This document shows, one piece after another, positions 1 through 10,580 of a stretch of DNA of 64,000 nucleotides. Position numbers and translations under genes: made by a program. The DNA is taken from NCBI RefSeq assembly GCF_937616625.2, contig NC_065571.1, forward strand, positions 18,971,701-19,035,700. The letters run 5' to 3'. This DNA is from Mercurialis annua. Taxonomy: Eukaryota > Streptophyta > Magnoliopsida > Malpighiales > Euphorbiaceae. The notes below the pieces were generated by a model. That model saw only the letters and a program-made list of their open reading frames with translations. It was not told where the DNA came from and made no database searches. Every line of letters starts with the position of its first letter. The first letter of the stretch is position 1.

Positions 1-457
1 TTCCGTCAATGATCTTCTAATTGCTATTCGCAAAGCTCAAATGGCTAATTTACACTTTGGTCCTTGAACTTTTCAAAAGTTGCAATTTAGCCCAAACGCA
101 TCCGCGTCCAAATTTTAAAAGGTCTCTGATTGACCTGAAATCTTTACCACAATTACTATAAAACATTTCGCAGACCTTGGCGAAATAATTTCCCTTTTCG
201 TGACTCAACTGGTTAAATTACCACTTTAGTCCCTGTACTTTATTTTGGGGCTTTTCTCGATATTTTTCCTTTCAACTCCAGTTCTAACTTTAGAACTGAA
301 ATATAATATTTAATTCTTCGCTAATATCTTTTCTGAAACCGATCTATTAAAACTTATTTATCTTAAATTCTCGGAAAATTTTCCGATATCGCCACCCCGG
401 CGACTCGAAACTGGACACTTGACCCAATTAAATAATTAAATCTTTTGGGGTATTACA
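1..457 (-). mobile_element. 5' end of a minus-strand gypsy LTR, cut by window start
   Basis: On the minus strand this begins TGTAATACCCC at 457 and runs off the window. It matches the start of the LTRs of element E (38640-38989 and 45590-45926), sharing phrases such as gcaatttagtccaaaacgcatc. It interrupts the LTR of element A: homology between A's two LTRs starts right beside it, at about 460 against 17545. The rest of this element lies outside the window, so I cannot say whether it is a full copy or a solo LTR. Confidence 0.75.
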
Positions 458-2000
458 ATTGGACTGTTTTAGGTAAACGTTTTCGATAGCCGAAGTTGGC
501 TAGAAACCTAATTTTTGGATTAATTAACTATAGTTAGATTTTTATTAATTCGAGCTATTATCGAATTTACGTAGTCTCGGCGAGGCGAATACCAAAGAAA
601 CTTGGAACGTAAAGGACGCGGCATCCCTTTGCTGTTATCGAAGTTTATGGATAGCTAGCAGTGAGTATATTTTACTAAATCGTATTATCGTATTAAAAAC
701 TATTTTATATATACTATATATATTATTATTATTATTAAATGCATCGCATAAATTATATAGTTTGATTTTATTGAGTTGTTCTTATTAGATTGAATTACAT
801 TTGAATTTTTGTTTATTGATTGAGCCACATTGTATTGGATTGACTTGTTTGATATATGAATTGTATTTAATTTGCTTATGGCTTGTCGATTACTTGTCAA
901 TGTGAGTTGGTATATGATCCGAAAAAACGAGCTACCTATTGGGCGTCAATAGACCGTGTGATCACCGGTGTTTATAAGAGTCTAGATATTCGTACATAGA
1001 AACGTTTGATATGAGCTCATTAAATGTTGATCATAATTATAATTATGAAATGGAATATGTTTGGGTATCGGAAATGAGGATTATAATTTTGGCAGATACG
1101 AGGTAACTCGGTCGAACTATCTCGGGACCCGTATCTGGTGGGTAACTTGGTCGAACTATCTCGGGACCCACAACTTGGGATTAAGCAGTGGCATGAGTAA
1201 CTCGGTTGAACTATCTATGCCACGTGGTAGCGGTAACTCGGTCGAACTATCTCGGGACCGTACCACTTGGATTAAAATGATGTGATTTGAATACGATACG
1301 GATAGGAAAGTTTAGGAGTTTAAGATTAAGGTTTCGATCGGATCAAATACTTGTCTTGAGTGAATTGTTTGCAGCCGCTGTGATTGTATATGTTGGAATT
1401 GTCGAAAATATGATTGTATATGTATTTTAAAAAATGTTTTAAATGCGATTCTTATTTTGATAATATGGTAAGTAAAGTATAACTCACTCAGCTTAATAGC
1501 TGACCCCCCCAATAGTGTGTTTTTCAGATACCTAGATTCTAGACGTGGCTAGAAGTCCTTCTTTAACCGGAAGTTCCTTTGGCTATGTACATTCCCGACT
1601 TCCGTAGATGCTGTAGTAGTGTGATGTCTGACCAGTGTCGTGGCCTATTACAGCAGTGAAATTTTATATGGTTTATAGTTGTTGTCTGTTGTGTATATGT
1701 TGGTCTGGCTACGATAGTTATGTATTGTACCACGGAGGTAAATTCCCGTGATGTAATTTTGACATAGTGGTTTATGCCGGGCTAGTACGTACATGATACG
1801 GAAACGATAAGTCCGAGCAAGTTGTATGGTTTTACCAGTGTATATAAATGTATCTTTGTTTAAATGTTGCGTTTCTAAAGTCATTGTATGATTGTTTATT
1901 TGCGAAAAAGTTTTAGTGAATTTCAAGCTTGCTACGGGTTTCGGAACTACAATTCCCATTCCCTAGCGCCGGTCACGGTCCTCGATTTTGGGTCGTGATA
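458..2000 (+). mobile_element. 5' LTR (3' half) of gypsy element A
   Basis: This aligns nearly throughout with 17545-19025, the 3' LTR of the same family. The 1.8 kb that should precede it is missing because a minus-strand LTR sits at its left edge. It ends ggtcgtgata at 2000, followed by a decayed Met-tRNA primer site (ttggtatcattgcag). It carries a hairpin array at 1093-1266. Relative to the 3' copy it keeps about 60 bp of AT-rich sequence near 690-745 and has lost part of the third hairpin. Confidence 0.8.
1093..1266 (+). repeat. LTR hairpin array, element A 5' LTR
   Basis: Four copies of a core resembling AACTCGGTCGAACTATCTC each sit between inverted flanks that differ from copy to copy. 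These are CAGATACG with CGTATCTG (1093-1137), GTGGGT with ACCCAC (1138-1171), GTGGCAT with ATGCCAC (1188-1223), and GTGGTAGCGGT with ACCGTACCAC (1224-1266). The third copy has lost the right part of its loop. The same arrangement is found in every well-preserved LTR of this group in the window. Confidence 0.8.
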
Positions 2001-5000
2001 AAGTTGGTATCATTGCAGTTGGTCCAGTTACCACTGTCTGTCTTTGAAAAGTGTCTGTTTGACCCTATGTACCTAGGAACTACTGCAGCGTATAGAGTCA
2101 AGCCTTATTGACTATATATGTTTGATTGAATTTGTTTGATGTTATAAGTTGTCTATTGCCGAGTACAATGCGTGTGTGTGGGATTGCTTAAGTGTTTAAG
2201 TGACTGTGATATGCTTAGATAGTTAGTCAAGCTTTAAGTTAGATAGTGCATATCATCTATTAAATTATTGGATATTATGGAAAAGTGGTTTGGACAATAT
2301 CTCATGAATAAGAATTGTTCTTGTTCAGCATATCTGGGCAAAATAGAGCTCAGCTACATGTTGTATCAAAAGAGGAGCAAGCGCCTCCTATTTATCAAAA
2401 TGGATTTCATGTAGATACTAACAGACTATCGGAGATATGTCAGAACGAGTGTATATCAGACATTGAAGGATCTTTTTGTAACTCGAGGTAGAACCATTTT
2501 CCCGAAAATGGATGTTAGTGAGGACAGTGAGAAAGACCCGTCCAAAGAGGAAGCATTAAAAGAGGTTAATTGTGGGTACATCAGGGGTTTAGGACCCTAC
2601 TTTGTTGAGACTATACGGCGATGTACCTGAGTATTTTGGATCACTATCTGCTAGAGCTTGTCAGATAGTTAGCGACCATGAGTGGACTGATGATCACATT
2701 CAACCTTTGTTCTTCGATGTGAGGGGCTGACATCCCTTATGCGTAGGAGTACTACTCCTAGTATTTGGCATAACTCTAAAATTTTGCACGGAGGAAGGGG
2801 CAGTGCTAGACGCGCTATAGGATGCAGATGTGGCACTGTGATCCGAGAAAAGGGGTGAGTCTAGTCAGACACCCCAAGTACGAAATGATTTTTATGATTG
2901 TGTACCAAATGCGTTTATATGATTGAAATGTTTGTATTGTTTTGTTTGCTATGTGATTGGTTGATATGGCATGCATTGTTACAATTGTGTACTGTTGAGA
3001 TAGTGCCTATAGAAATAGATTGAGAACTCGCGCCTATAGGCTTTATCCTAAACGTAGTTGCTTATACAAGAATTGAATGGACAATACATAAAACACATAA
3101 CATATATACGACGTAAAACGTAATTCCTTATATTACGTTTTAATTACCATGAAAATGGTATGCAATATTGAAGAAAGGATGCTACAGAAGATTGATCCGT
3201 GAGCCTAAGAGCCATGTGATGTGGAAATACGATCGAAGATGATGAACAATAAGGACGAATGATTATCGAAGATCGGGGGAATTAAATATTCGTTAATGCC
3301 AGAAGAGAATAGCATTGATTATAAAAGACTTAAGTAAGTGTTAGCGGACAATGAAAATTCCAATAATCGAAAATCATAATAAACCCCAATAAATGGTAAT
3401 GAAAAGCCATTAATGTCGCAGAGTGTGTAATCTAGAGTAACTTACGGTTTTGCAAAAGATGTGAGAATCTTATGTTTTAACACGTGCAATTGTGCTCAGA
3501 CATCGCACATGGCCAATCATAATCACGTTAGAAGTGCATACAATTTCTATAAGAAAAATATTTTCAAAATATAGGTCATGCATCATATTTGTACAAAGAT
3601 TAAAGGAACGTGATTTTATCGAGCAACTCTTTAGTGATGAGAGGTGTCATCACTCTGAGCTACAATTGTACTAATATTTTCAAACAATTTAAAGTAAAAG
3701 AATTTGAGTCGAAAGAAGAGTTTGAAAGACTGGTGCACCAGCAATGTTTGAAATGTATTTGTTTTGTAAGAAACTCAGATGTAAAGCCCTGCGACAACAA
3801 TAATAAAAGATTCTTGATAAACAAGAATGAACGTATGTGATAAAATACACCCCAATATAAGAATGAAGCCCTAATGATATAAATATTATTGCAATTTATC
3901 GATGCGAGACGTGTAAGATATCAGTAAGGTACCTAAGATTGGTGCTTACCCAAGTGTGATACGGGGGGAAAATACAACATCTAAAGCAAGAAGAGAAAGG
4001 GTATAGATCCAAGGAAGATACGGACCATGGAAAAGACCATATAAGGGTAAGAACGATTAAAAATATACGCGAACAATACTAAAATACTCGATGAGAATAA
4101 ATGAGAAGAGGAGTAGACCGTAATAAGGTAGGCTAACTGAAAGATGCCTAATGTAACAATTTAAGAGATGGATTCGATATAGCCGCAAGCGAAAGGAGCC
4201 AAGCAGATTAGTTTGACATAAGTCTAGGATCGACCTCACTGATAGGTCAGGTGACAGTAAGAGTCCAATATAAAGATATACGCGCAATTAAAGATGCAAT
4301 ATGTTGACAAATGTGAGTAGGGAGTAGGTTTATCTCCTATCGATAGACGATATTGGAGATATCGAAACAAGAAGTACAAGAAAATCGAAAAATACGATAA
4401 GACGAAGACAATAACTTCAACGGACGATGATAAAGAAATCAATATTCATATGTTTGTAAGAACCAAATCATATCATGTACAACATGTACATTGGAATGAG
4501 ATGGATAAAGTGATCGAAAAGTATTATAATAGGAATGATGAAATAATCGAGAAACATAATAAGGAAAGGAAAGGATTACATCGAACAATGGTAAAGGTAT
4601 TACCAGTCAGGTGTGGACGATTGAAGTGATAAGGTCGAGAGGTAAGAGTTGCGCCATGAAAGATGGACGCGGCATATGTTAAGGAATATATAGAGAGCAT
4701 TCAACTTCATGATGTTCAACACTAGAGGACCATGAAGTATGATATTGGTATAAAAGGAAAGATTTCCTATATACCATCAGGTCTTAATAAGGATATCAAA
4801 TATAAGATCGTACAAATTTAAATGTGAAGTCAATAGTTAATAAATGGATAAGTCCGAGTATCATAGCGAAAGTGTAAAAGGAAAAAGATAAATATATACA
4901 CAATCAGATATGGGAAAGATACGAGGAAAGTTAAGGAAAATGACATCACACTCCGATAAACTCAGAACTCTGTGTGATGTGAAACAAAGGTAGAAACTAT

Positions 5001-5406
5001 TAAGAATTGTACAACCTAACGATCGAAAGGAAACCGATAGAATTATTATGGAATAATAATTCATCGTGAATATCAAAGAATGCAAAAAATAAATAAATTA
5101 AAGGACAAGGAAAGACGTTAATTTGAAATAAGAAGTGCATGGTAGTCATAACATATTGAGAAATAAATCGAGATTAAGAAGGAAAAGTAAAGGAACGACG
5201 TTAATTGAGTATAAGATAATAAATTACGTATTATTTGGTTCAGACAAACATGGTAACCCGAATATCAAGGGATAAGGTTCGAAATAAGATGAAGGATCAA
5301 CCTTATACTTAATAAGAAAAGTATAAGCACATGTTAAGTATAAAAGTTAAAGGAATCTTTGAAATGAGATAAAGTTGGAATTTGTGATAACAAGGGCGCA
5401 GTTCCG
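2001..5406 (+). mobile_element. Degenerate internal region of gypsy element A, left part
   Basis: This is the region between A's 5' LTR and the nested Tat element. No reading frame longer than about 110 codons survives. Scraps are shared with element C's internal region (agcgcctcctat-tatcaaaa near 2385, compared with 60495) and with element D (a gatgagag-gtcatcac phrase near 3637, compared with 30643). That places it as old gag or leader sequence of the same group. The A-rich stretch at 3840-5400 has no protein I can recognise. Confidence 0.6.
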
Positions 5407-5956
5407 GGAAGCTCCTTCTAAAGTAAGTAAGCCGAAAACCAAGCCCAACAAAATAACTACCCCAACGAGCAGTCACACAAACAAGCATAAATACTTGATG
5501 AAACTGTTTTTCGGGGGGGGGGGGGAACTAATGATGGATAAAGGACCAGAACAAAGGACAAGACTCATTACAACGGCCCTGGGCATTGACCCAGAAACTG
5601 ACCTAGTTGGGTCCCTGACCCAGTACGCAGCTATAACTGCTGAAGATATCAGGATAATGCCGAAATCCCTAAAGATTAGGGATGAAGGTAAATCCCAACA
5701 AAGAGATAACTGAAACCAAGAGAGAAACAATCCTACTATGATACAAAGACTAGGGAGCGTATATATAGAAGAGGCCAAAGCTAGGTAACAGTTCATATTC
5801 ACTTCTCATTATTACTCTCACTGAGACCCCATCGGAGACTGACTTAGGCATCGGAGGGTGTTCGAGCCAACACCAGCTCGAATCCTTCTAACTTGTTAAT
5901 CTTGACAGGTGGGAGCTCAGCGACAACAGTGACAAGGACGATTGTCAAAACCATCA
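5407..5956 (+). mobile_element. 5' LTR of nested Tat-lineage gypsy element
   Basis: It is collinear with 14637-15181 with roughly a dozen substitutions by eye (about 97-98% identity) and a G tract of different length (near 5513-5526, compared with a shorter run near 14743). It ends accatca at 5956, directly before the primer site. Homology to the 3' LTR starts abruptly at ggaagctcc (5407). The 3' copy continues leftward into different sequence, so the true LTR start is uncertain and the 5' copy may be clipped. Confidence 0.85.
5758..5770 (+). promoter_or_regulatory. Probable TATA box of the Tat 5' LTR
   Basis: The sequence tatatatagaag lies about 190 bp before the LTR end. The 3' LTR has the equivalent tatatacagaag near 14986, with one change. 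Position and form fit the RNA polymerase II promoter that drives the genomic transcript of LTR retrotransposons. Confidence 0.55.
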
Positions 5957-5958
5957 TT

Positions 5959-5976
5959 TGGCGCCGTCTGTGGGAA
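5959..5976 (+). promoter_or_regulatory. Primer binding site of the Tat element
   Basis: TGGCGCCGTCTGTGGGAA starts two bases after the LTR end. This is the sequence type found at the minus-strand priming site of plant Tat/Grande-like elements and unlike the Met-tRNA site (TGGTATCAGAGC) of the other gypsy elements here. I do not assign the tRNA. Confidence 0.8.
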
Positions 5977-6023
5977 CGATATTCGTTTCTAATATAAGTT
6001 TTAATCTTGGTTTTGAAGACGGA

Positions 6024-8080
6024 ATGAATGAAAGAGAAGAACCACCACCGCCGGGAGTGGTCGTGACAACAGCAGGCTTACCAGCAAGCGGTGGTCCGAT
6101 CCTCCCGCCCCTGATACCCGACGGAGGAATCAAGATAAACGTTCCGATCTCCAGTGGGACCGTACCAGCAACCACTGGAGTCGCGTACGACATCACACCA
6201 CCACCTATGATAAGAAACGTTCATGGCATACACCCACCAAGGAACACAACCTCGCCGTGGGGATATTATACTCCACAGTACCAGCCACCTATGACCTACC
6301 AGCAACCGGCAGGAGGATGGTATCCAGGTTACTATCCGTGGAGTCAACCTAATCAACCAGGGTATCCGCGACCCGTCCAGCCTATTCCTTTCCCGTCTCT
6401 AGACACGGAAGGAACAGTAACATCTACGACGCAGGTACCCCCATATGTACCCCAGGGGGTGCTAATGCCGCCCCTCTATCATGAGGCAGTAATGAAGAGC
6501 ATCAATGACTTCCAGGACCACCTGATAGGGTTGGCAAGAGATCAGGAAAAATTCACAGAGAAACAAAACAAGGGAGTTGACGCAGAGACCAGACGCAGAC
6601 AGGATCCCCCAGTCACGAAGGAGAAAGGAAGAGGAAACGCACCGAGAAGGGGACAATCTGAACCGGTACTACAAAAGGAGAAGGATGGGCTAGACAAGGG
6701 ACCGGGAACGATCCCGCTCCTTGGTGACAAGACAGCACAGGAGAAGGTCGCAGAAGTAGCAGCACGGAACAGTGGTCGAATCCATGTGATCGATGATGAC
6801 AAATCAAAGGGAACCAAGATGCCAGTAAAGCACAACAAGGACGCAGAAAGTCATTCATCCAACAAGAGGAAGGGAGCAGACGAGAGGAGCAACATCGACG
6901 AGAAAATCAAGAACGCCATGAAGAAGTATCAAAAAGAAGGCAAGGGAACAGAGGAGGAGCGAGAGGACGAAGACTCCCCACTCAACTCAGAGATACAGTC
7001 GGTAAGGTTTCCTTTGAGGTTTAAATTACCAACTTTTGAGCCTTTTGACGGAACAAGGGATCCAAAAAGCAACATCTCGAAGTTTAAGACAATCATGATG
7101 CTACAAGATGTAACTGATCCCATGCTCTGTAGAGTGTTCCCTGCGACGTTAAAGGCATCAGCGCAAAAATGGTACTCATGTCTCAAGGCAGGGTCAATAA
7201 GTTCTTTCTCTGACTTAGCATCAGCATTCAAAACAAGATTCAGAAAAAATATTCCCATGCAGAAGAGCTCCAGCGACTTGAGGAAGTGCAAGAAAGGAGA
7301 GCAGGAGACCCTCAAGAATTTCGTAGAAAGATTCAACAAAGAAGCAGTTCAAATCGAAAACCTGAACCATGACACAGCCATCGAAGCAATGAAAATGGGA
7401 ACGAAGTTTGAGGAACTCTGAGACAAGATCCTGATGAAAAAGCCGACCACCTTTCAAGACTTAATGCTAATCGCTCATAAGTATGTGGAACTAGACGAAG
7501 CTCGAAGGACCCTCACGAAACAACATGAGCATACCAAGCAGGATAATTCCAGGCATCGAGGAAAAAAGGAAGAAGAAAGGCCACAGACTCAACGATATGG
7601 CACAGGGCATAGACCCTACGATTTCACCCCATTGAATAAAGCTCCAGTATATATACTCAGCTGGATGAAACAAAACCGAGTGATGTTCAACACACCCCGG
7701 AAGATGGATCCTGACATCCAGAGAGACAAAAGCAAATACTGTCGTTTCCATGAAGGCTACGGCCACGACATGGACAGATGCTGGGACCTCAAAAGAGAAA
7801 TAGAGCAGCTAATTCAGTCTGGACTCTTGAAGAAGTTTGTCAACGACATACCGGGAGATAAAAGGAAAGGGGAGTCAGCAGAGAAAGAGGAACAGAACAA
7901 GAAGAAAAAAGAGGCCGCAGGCGTAGTAAACGTGATAGAAGGAGGAGAGCCCTACAACAATAATCAGAAAAAGAAAAGGAACAGAAAAGGGTCAGCTGCG
8001 GTGTTCGCAATTGAAAGAGAAGTAATCCCAGAGATATCATTCGGGCCAGACGATGGACATCACGTGAAGGGACCACACAA
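6024..8080 (+). pseudogene. gag: Tat element gag region (with TGA interruption)
   Basis: This is the first part of the polyprotein. ATG at 6024 is the first one after the primer site; the open frame extends upstream only through the primer site itself. The N-terminal third is rich in Pro, Gly and Tyr, then comes a charged, Lys/Glu-rich linker. The capsid-type Retrotrans_gag domain lies at about 6990-7480 (key phrases FKLPTFEPFDGTRDP, WYSCLKAGSISSFSDL, NFVERF). A TGA at 7419-7421 stops the frame, but the same frame resumes with typical gag sequence (MKKPTTFQDLM), so one CGA-to-TGA change is the simplest cause. A zinc-knuckle-like cluster follows at about 7735-7785 (CRFHEGYGHDMDRC). Gag would form the virus-like particle. 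Not functional as read. Confidence 0.88.
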
Positions 8081-8549
8081 CGATGCGTTGGTGATAGAGG
8101 CCATAATCAGAAATCACCTAGTAAAGCGAATACTGGTAGATGAAGGCAGTTCCGTGAATCTATTAACCTTGGAGGCATTCAAAGAGATGAAAGGCTCAGC
8201 AACAGACCTGAGGAAGTCCTCAGTCCCACTAGTAGGCCTGGGAGGAGCACCAATACGTCCGGAAGGGACAGTGAGTTTATATGTAGAATTGGGAAACAGA
8301 AATGAAGGGCCAGTCAAAAAGATGCATGCTCAGTTTAACGTAGTAGACCTCCCCCTGGCATACAACAGCATACTGGGCAGACCATTCTTATACCAGTCGG
8401 GAGCAGTGACCAGCATTAGACTGCTGACCCTGAAAATGCCAACGTCATCAGGGATAGTAGTAGTCCGAGGAGACCAGGAGATGGCTAAAGAATGCTGCAT
8501 GGTAACGACAAAAGAGGATGGAAGCTTGACTATTGAGGCGTTCCCATGA
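8081..8549 (+). pseudogene. pro: Tat element aspartic protease region
   Basis: In the same frame as gag. It contains the retropepsin-like signature ILVDEGSSVNLL (catalytic Asp near 8134) and the downstream hydrophobic-Gly motif SILGRPFLYQSGAVTS (about 8360-8410). Plant Tat proteases often replace the middle Thr of D-T-G, so the Glu here is not by itself a sign of death. A TGA at 8547-8549 ends the frame. The frame resumes immediately with acidic linker sequence and RT, so this again looks like CGA changed to TGA. The enzyme would cut the polyprotein. Confidence 0.8.
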
Positions 8550-8597
8550 GATGCAGTAGAAGAGGAAGAGTCACAGGGAGCAGAACCAGTAGGCGTT

Positions 8598-9478
8598 ATG
8601 AAAGAACTTCGCCTAACCGAGACCAAGACTGTCAAAGTAGGCACTGATGTACCAGAAAAGATAGTCCAGGAGATAACAGAGATACTGAAAAAGAACGTAG
8701 AGTCTTTTGCCACTGAACCAACTGAGATTGTGGGAATCGATCCCAAAGTAGCGTCGCACAAGCTGAACGTGATCCCAGGGAGTATACCCAAAGTCCAAAA
8801 GAAGAGGAGATTCACCGAGGAGAGGCAAAAGATAATTGTAGACGAAGTAAATGTATTGGAGGCAGCGGACTTCATCCGCGAAGTCGTCTACCCTGAATGG
8901 GTGGCGAATGTTGTCCTAGTAAAGAAGGCAAACGGAAAGTACAGGATGTGCGTCAATTTCACGGATTTGAACAAAGCCTGCCGAAAGGACAGCTACCCAA
9001 CATAGACCAGTTAGTAGACTCAACAGCCTGCTATCTCCTATATAACTTCATAGACGCAACTCGAGGGTATCATCAAATACCGATGGAAGAAAAGGCTCAA
9101 AAGAAAACTTCGTTCGTCACAGACCGAGGCACATACTGTTACAAAGTCATGCCATTCGGACGGAAGAACGCAGGAGCCACCTATCAGCGTTTGGTCAACT
9201 TCATGTTCCAGAACCAGTTAGGGAGGAATGTAGAAGCCTACGTTGATGACATGATTGTGAAAAGCCTGACAGCAGAGGAACACGCCCAAGACTTAGAAGA
9301 AACCTTCAAAGTTCTGAACAAGTTCGGAATGAAACTCAACCCAGCAAAATGTGCTTTTGGTGTAAAGGCAGGGAAATTCCTAGGCTATCTGATTAGCCAA
9401 CGAGGAATAGAGGCAAACCCGGAAAAAATCCAAGCAGTGATGGATATGAAGGCCCCCCGAAGTGTGAGGGACGTGTAG
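8598..9478 (+). pseudogene. pol: Tat element reverse transcriptase, frameshifted
   Basis: RT fingers and palm are recognisable: WVANVVLVKKANGKYRMC, VNFTDLNKAC, then FIDATRGYHQIPM with the first catalytic Asp, MPFG-KNAGATYQ, and the YVDD active site at 9239-9250, then FLGYLISQRGIEANPEKI. A small deletion near 8990-9000 in the usual KDSYPLPNID motif shifts the frame; the upstream frame ends with TAG at 9003-9005. Downstream frame ends with TAG at 9476-9478, where related elements have Gln, so CAG to TAG. MPFG is followed by Arg where Leu is usual. All catalytic aspartates are present but the chain is broken. Confidence 0.9.
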
Positions 9479-10580
9479 AAGTTGAATGGCAGAGTCACGG
9501 CACTGGTACGTTTCATTTCTTCCTCAGCCAAAAAATGCCTACCGTTTTTCAAACAGCTCCGGAACATGAAGAAATTCAAATGGGGCGAGGATTGCCAAGC
9601 CGCGTTTGAAGAATTGAAATCATTTTTGACTAACCCGCCCCTACTGAGTAGGCCCATAGCCGGGGAGAACCTGTACCTGTACTTATCGGTAGGGAGAGAG
9701 ACTATCGCCTCAGTACTCGTACGAGAAGAAGAGGAGGAACAAAGGCCAATCTACTACATAAACAGAACGCTAAAAGGGGCAGAGCTCAATTACCCAACCA
9801 TCGACAAACTCGCACTCGCCGTAGTCATAACTACTAATAAGCTCAAACCATATTTCCAAGGACACACAGTTTTAGTACGCACAAACCAGCCTTTGAGGAA
9901 AGCACTCTATCGACCTGAGACCTCGGGACAATTGGTCAGTTGGTCAGTACAATTGGGAGAGCACGACATCAGGTATGAACCGAGGACCACCTTGAAGGCC
10001 CAAGCACTCGCGGATTTCGTGGCTGAAATGACAGAGAAGCCATGCGACTCAGCAACCGAGGAGTTAACATGGAACCTATTTGTAGACGAAGCCTCCAGTG
10101 ACCAAGGAGCCGGAGCAGGCATAGTCCTATTAGGACCTCACAAAATCGCAATTGAGTACACAGTACACCTAAGGTTCAAGGCTACCAACAATGTGGCAGG
10201 TACAAACATGTTTTATTCATTTCTCAAGCAAATAAAACTGTCATGTGCTAACAATGTAGCAGAATATGAGGCCCTCTTAACAAGACTCGAAATTGCGATA
10301 GAAGTAAAGGCGGAAAAGTTAAAAATCCATAGTGATTCCCAACTGGTCACTAGCCAAGTTCTGGGACAATTCCAGACCAAGGACCAAAACATGGCGAAAT
10401 ACATGGCAAGAGCGAAGGAACAACTCAAGAAGATTGAAAAAAGCGGAGGACAATGGAAAATAATACCCATCCCCAGAGAAGAGAACACCAGAGCAGACGC
10501 AATAGCCAAAGCAGCAGCAATGAAAAGCCAGCTATATGTTTCACTGCAGATGAAAGAAGAGCGGATGACGCCAACAATAG
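9479..10580 (+). pseudogene. pol: Tat element RT connection and RNase H
   Basis: The same frame as the preceding RT segment continues through the connection domain (phrases PIYYINRTLKGAE, LVSWSVQLGEHDIRYEPR) into RNase H, starting at about 10070 with LFVDEASSDQGAGAGIVL. The fold is interrupted at 10200-10262 by 21 extra codons placed inside the conserved NNVAEYEAL motif; the right flank repeats NNVA. The later SDSQLV motif (near 10330) and RADAIAKAA (near 10495) are intact. RNase H removes the RNA strand during reverse transcription. The extra block has splice-like borders and is treated as a separate feature. Confidence 0.87.
10200..10262 (+). other. 63-nt in-frame splice-like insertion in RNase H
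   Basis: The block starts GT after GCAG, ends with TAGCAG, and has a TGCTAAC branch-point-like site. Removing it re-forms the conserved RNase H motif exactly and keeps frame. The last 13 bases of the block (acaatgtagcag and its neighbour) nearly copy the 13 bases just before it, so a duplication with filler sequence is an equally serious explanation. 63 nt is short for a plant intron. Confidence 0.5.

Noticed and set aside
1093..1266. CRISPR-like array (repeated core with differing spacers)
   Set aside because: The DNA is plant retrotransposon LTR, there are no cas genes, the 'spacers' are inverted partners of each other, and copies occur at matching places in LTR pairs.
1648..1959. 103-codon minus-strand frame in LTR A, repeated at 18673-18984
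   Set aside because: Found in both LTR copies only because LTRs are repeats; no similarity to a protein, and it lies in the U5-side of an LTR.
5473..5802. Open frames on both strands within the Tat LTRs (for example 5375-5713 +, 5473-5802 -, 14757-14939 +)
   Set aside because: The frames are non-coding LTR sequence kept open by chance; no domain, and the two LTR copies differ by frame-shifting changes in the G tract.
5954..8875. Many minus-strand open frames opposite gag-pol (for example 6929-7339, 8330-8875)
   Set aside because: Shadows of the sense frame: composition follows the codon pattern of gag-pol and no known domain appears.
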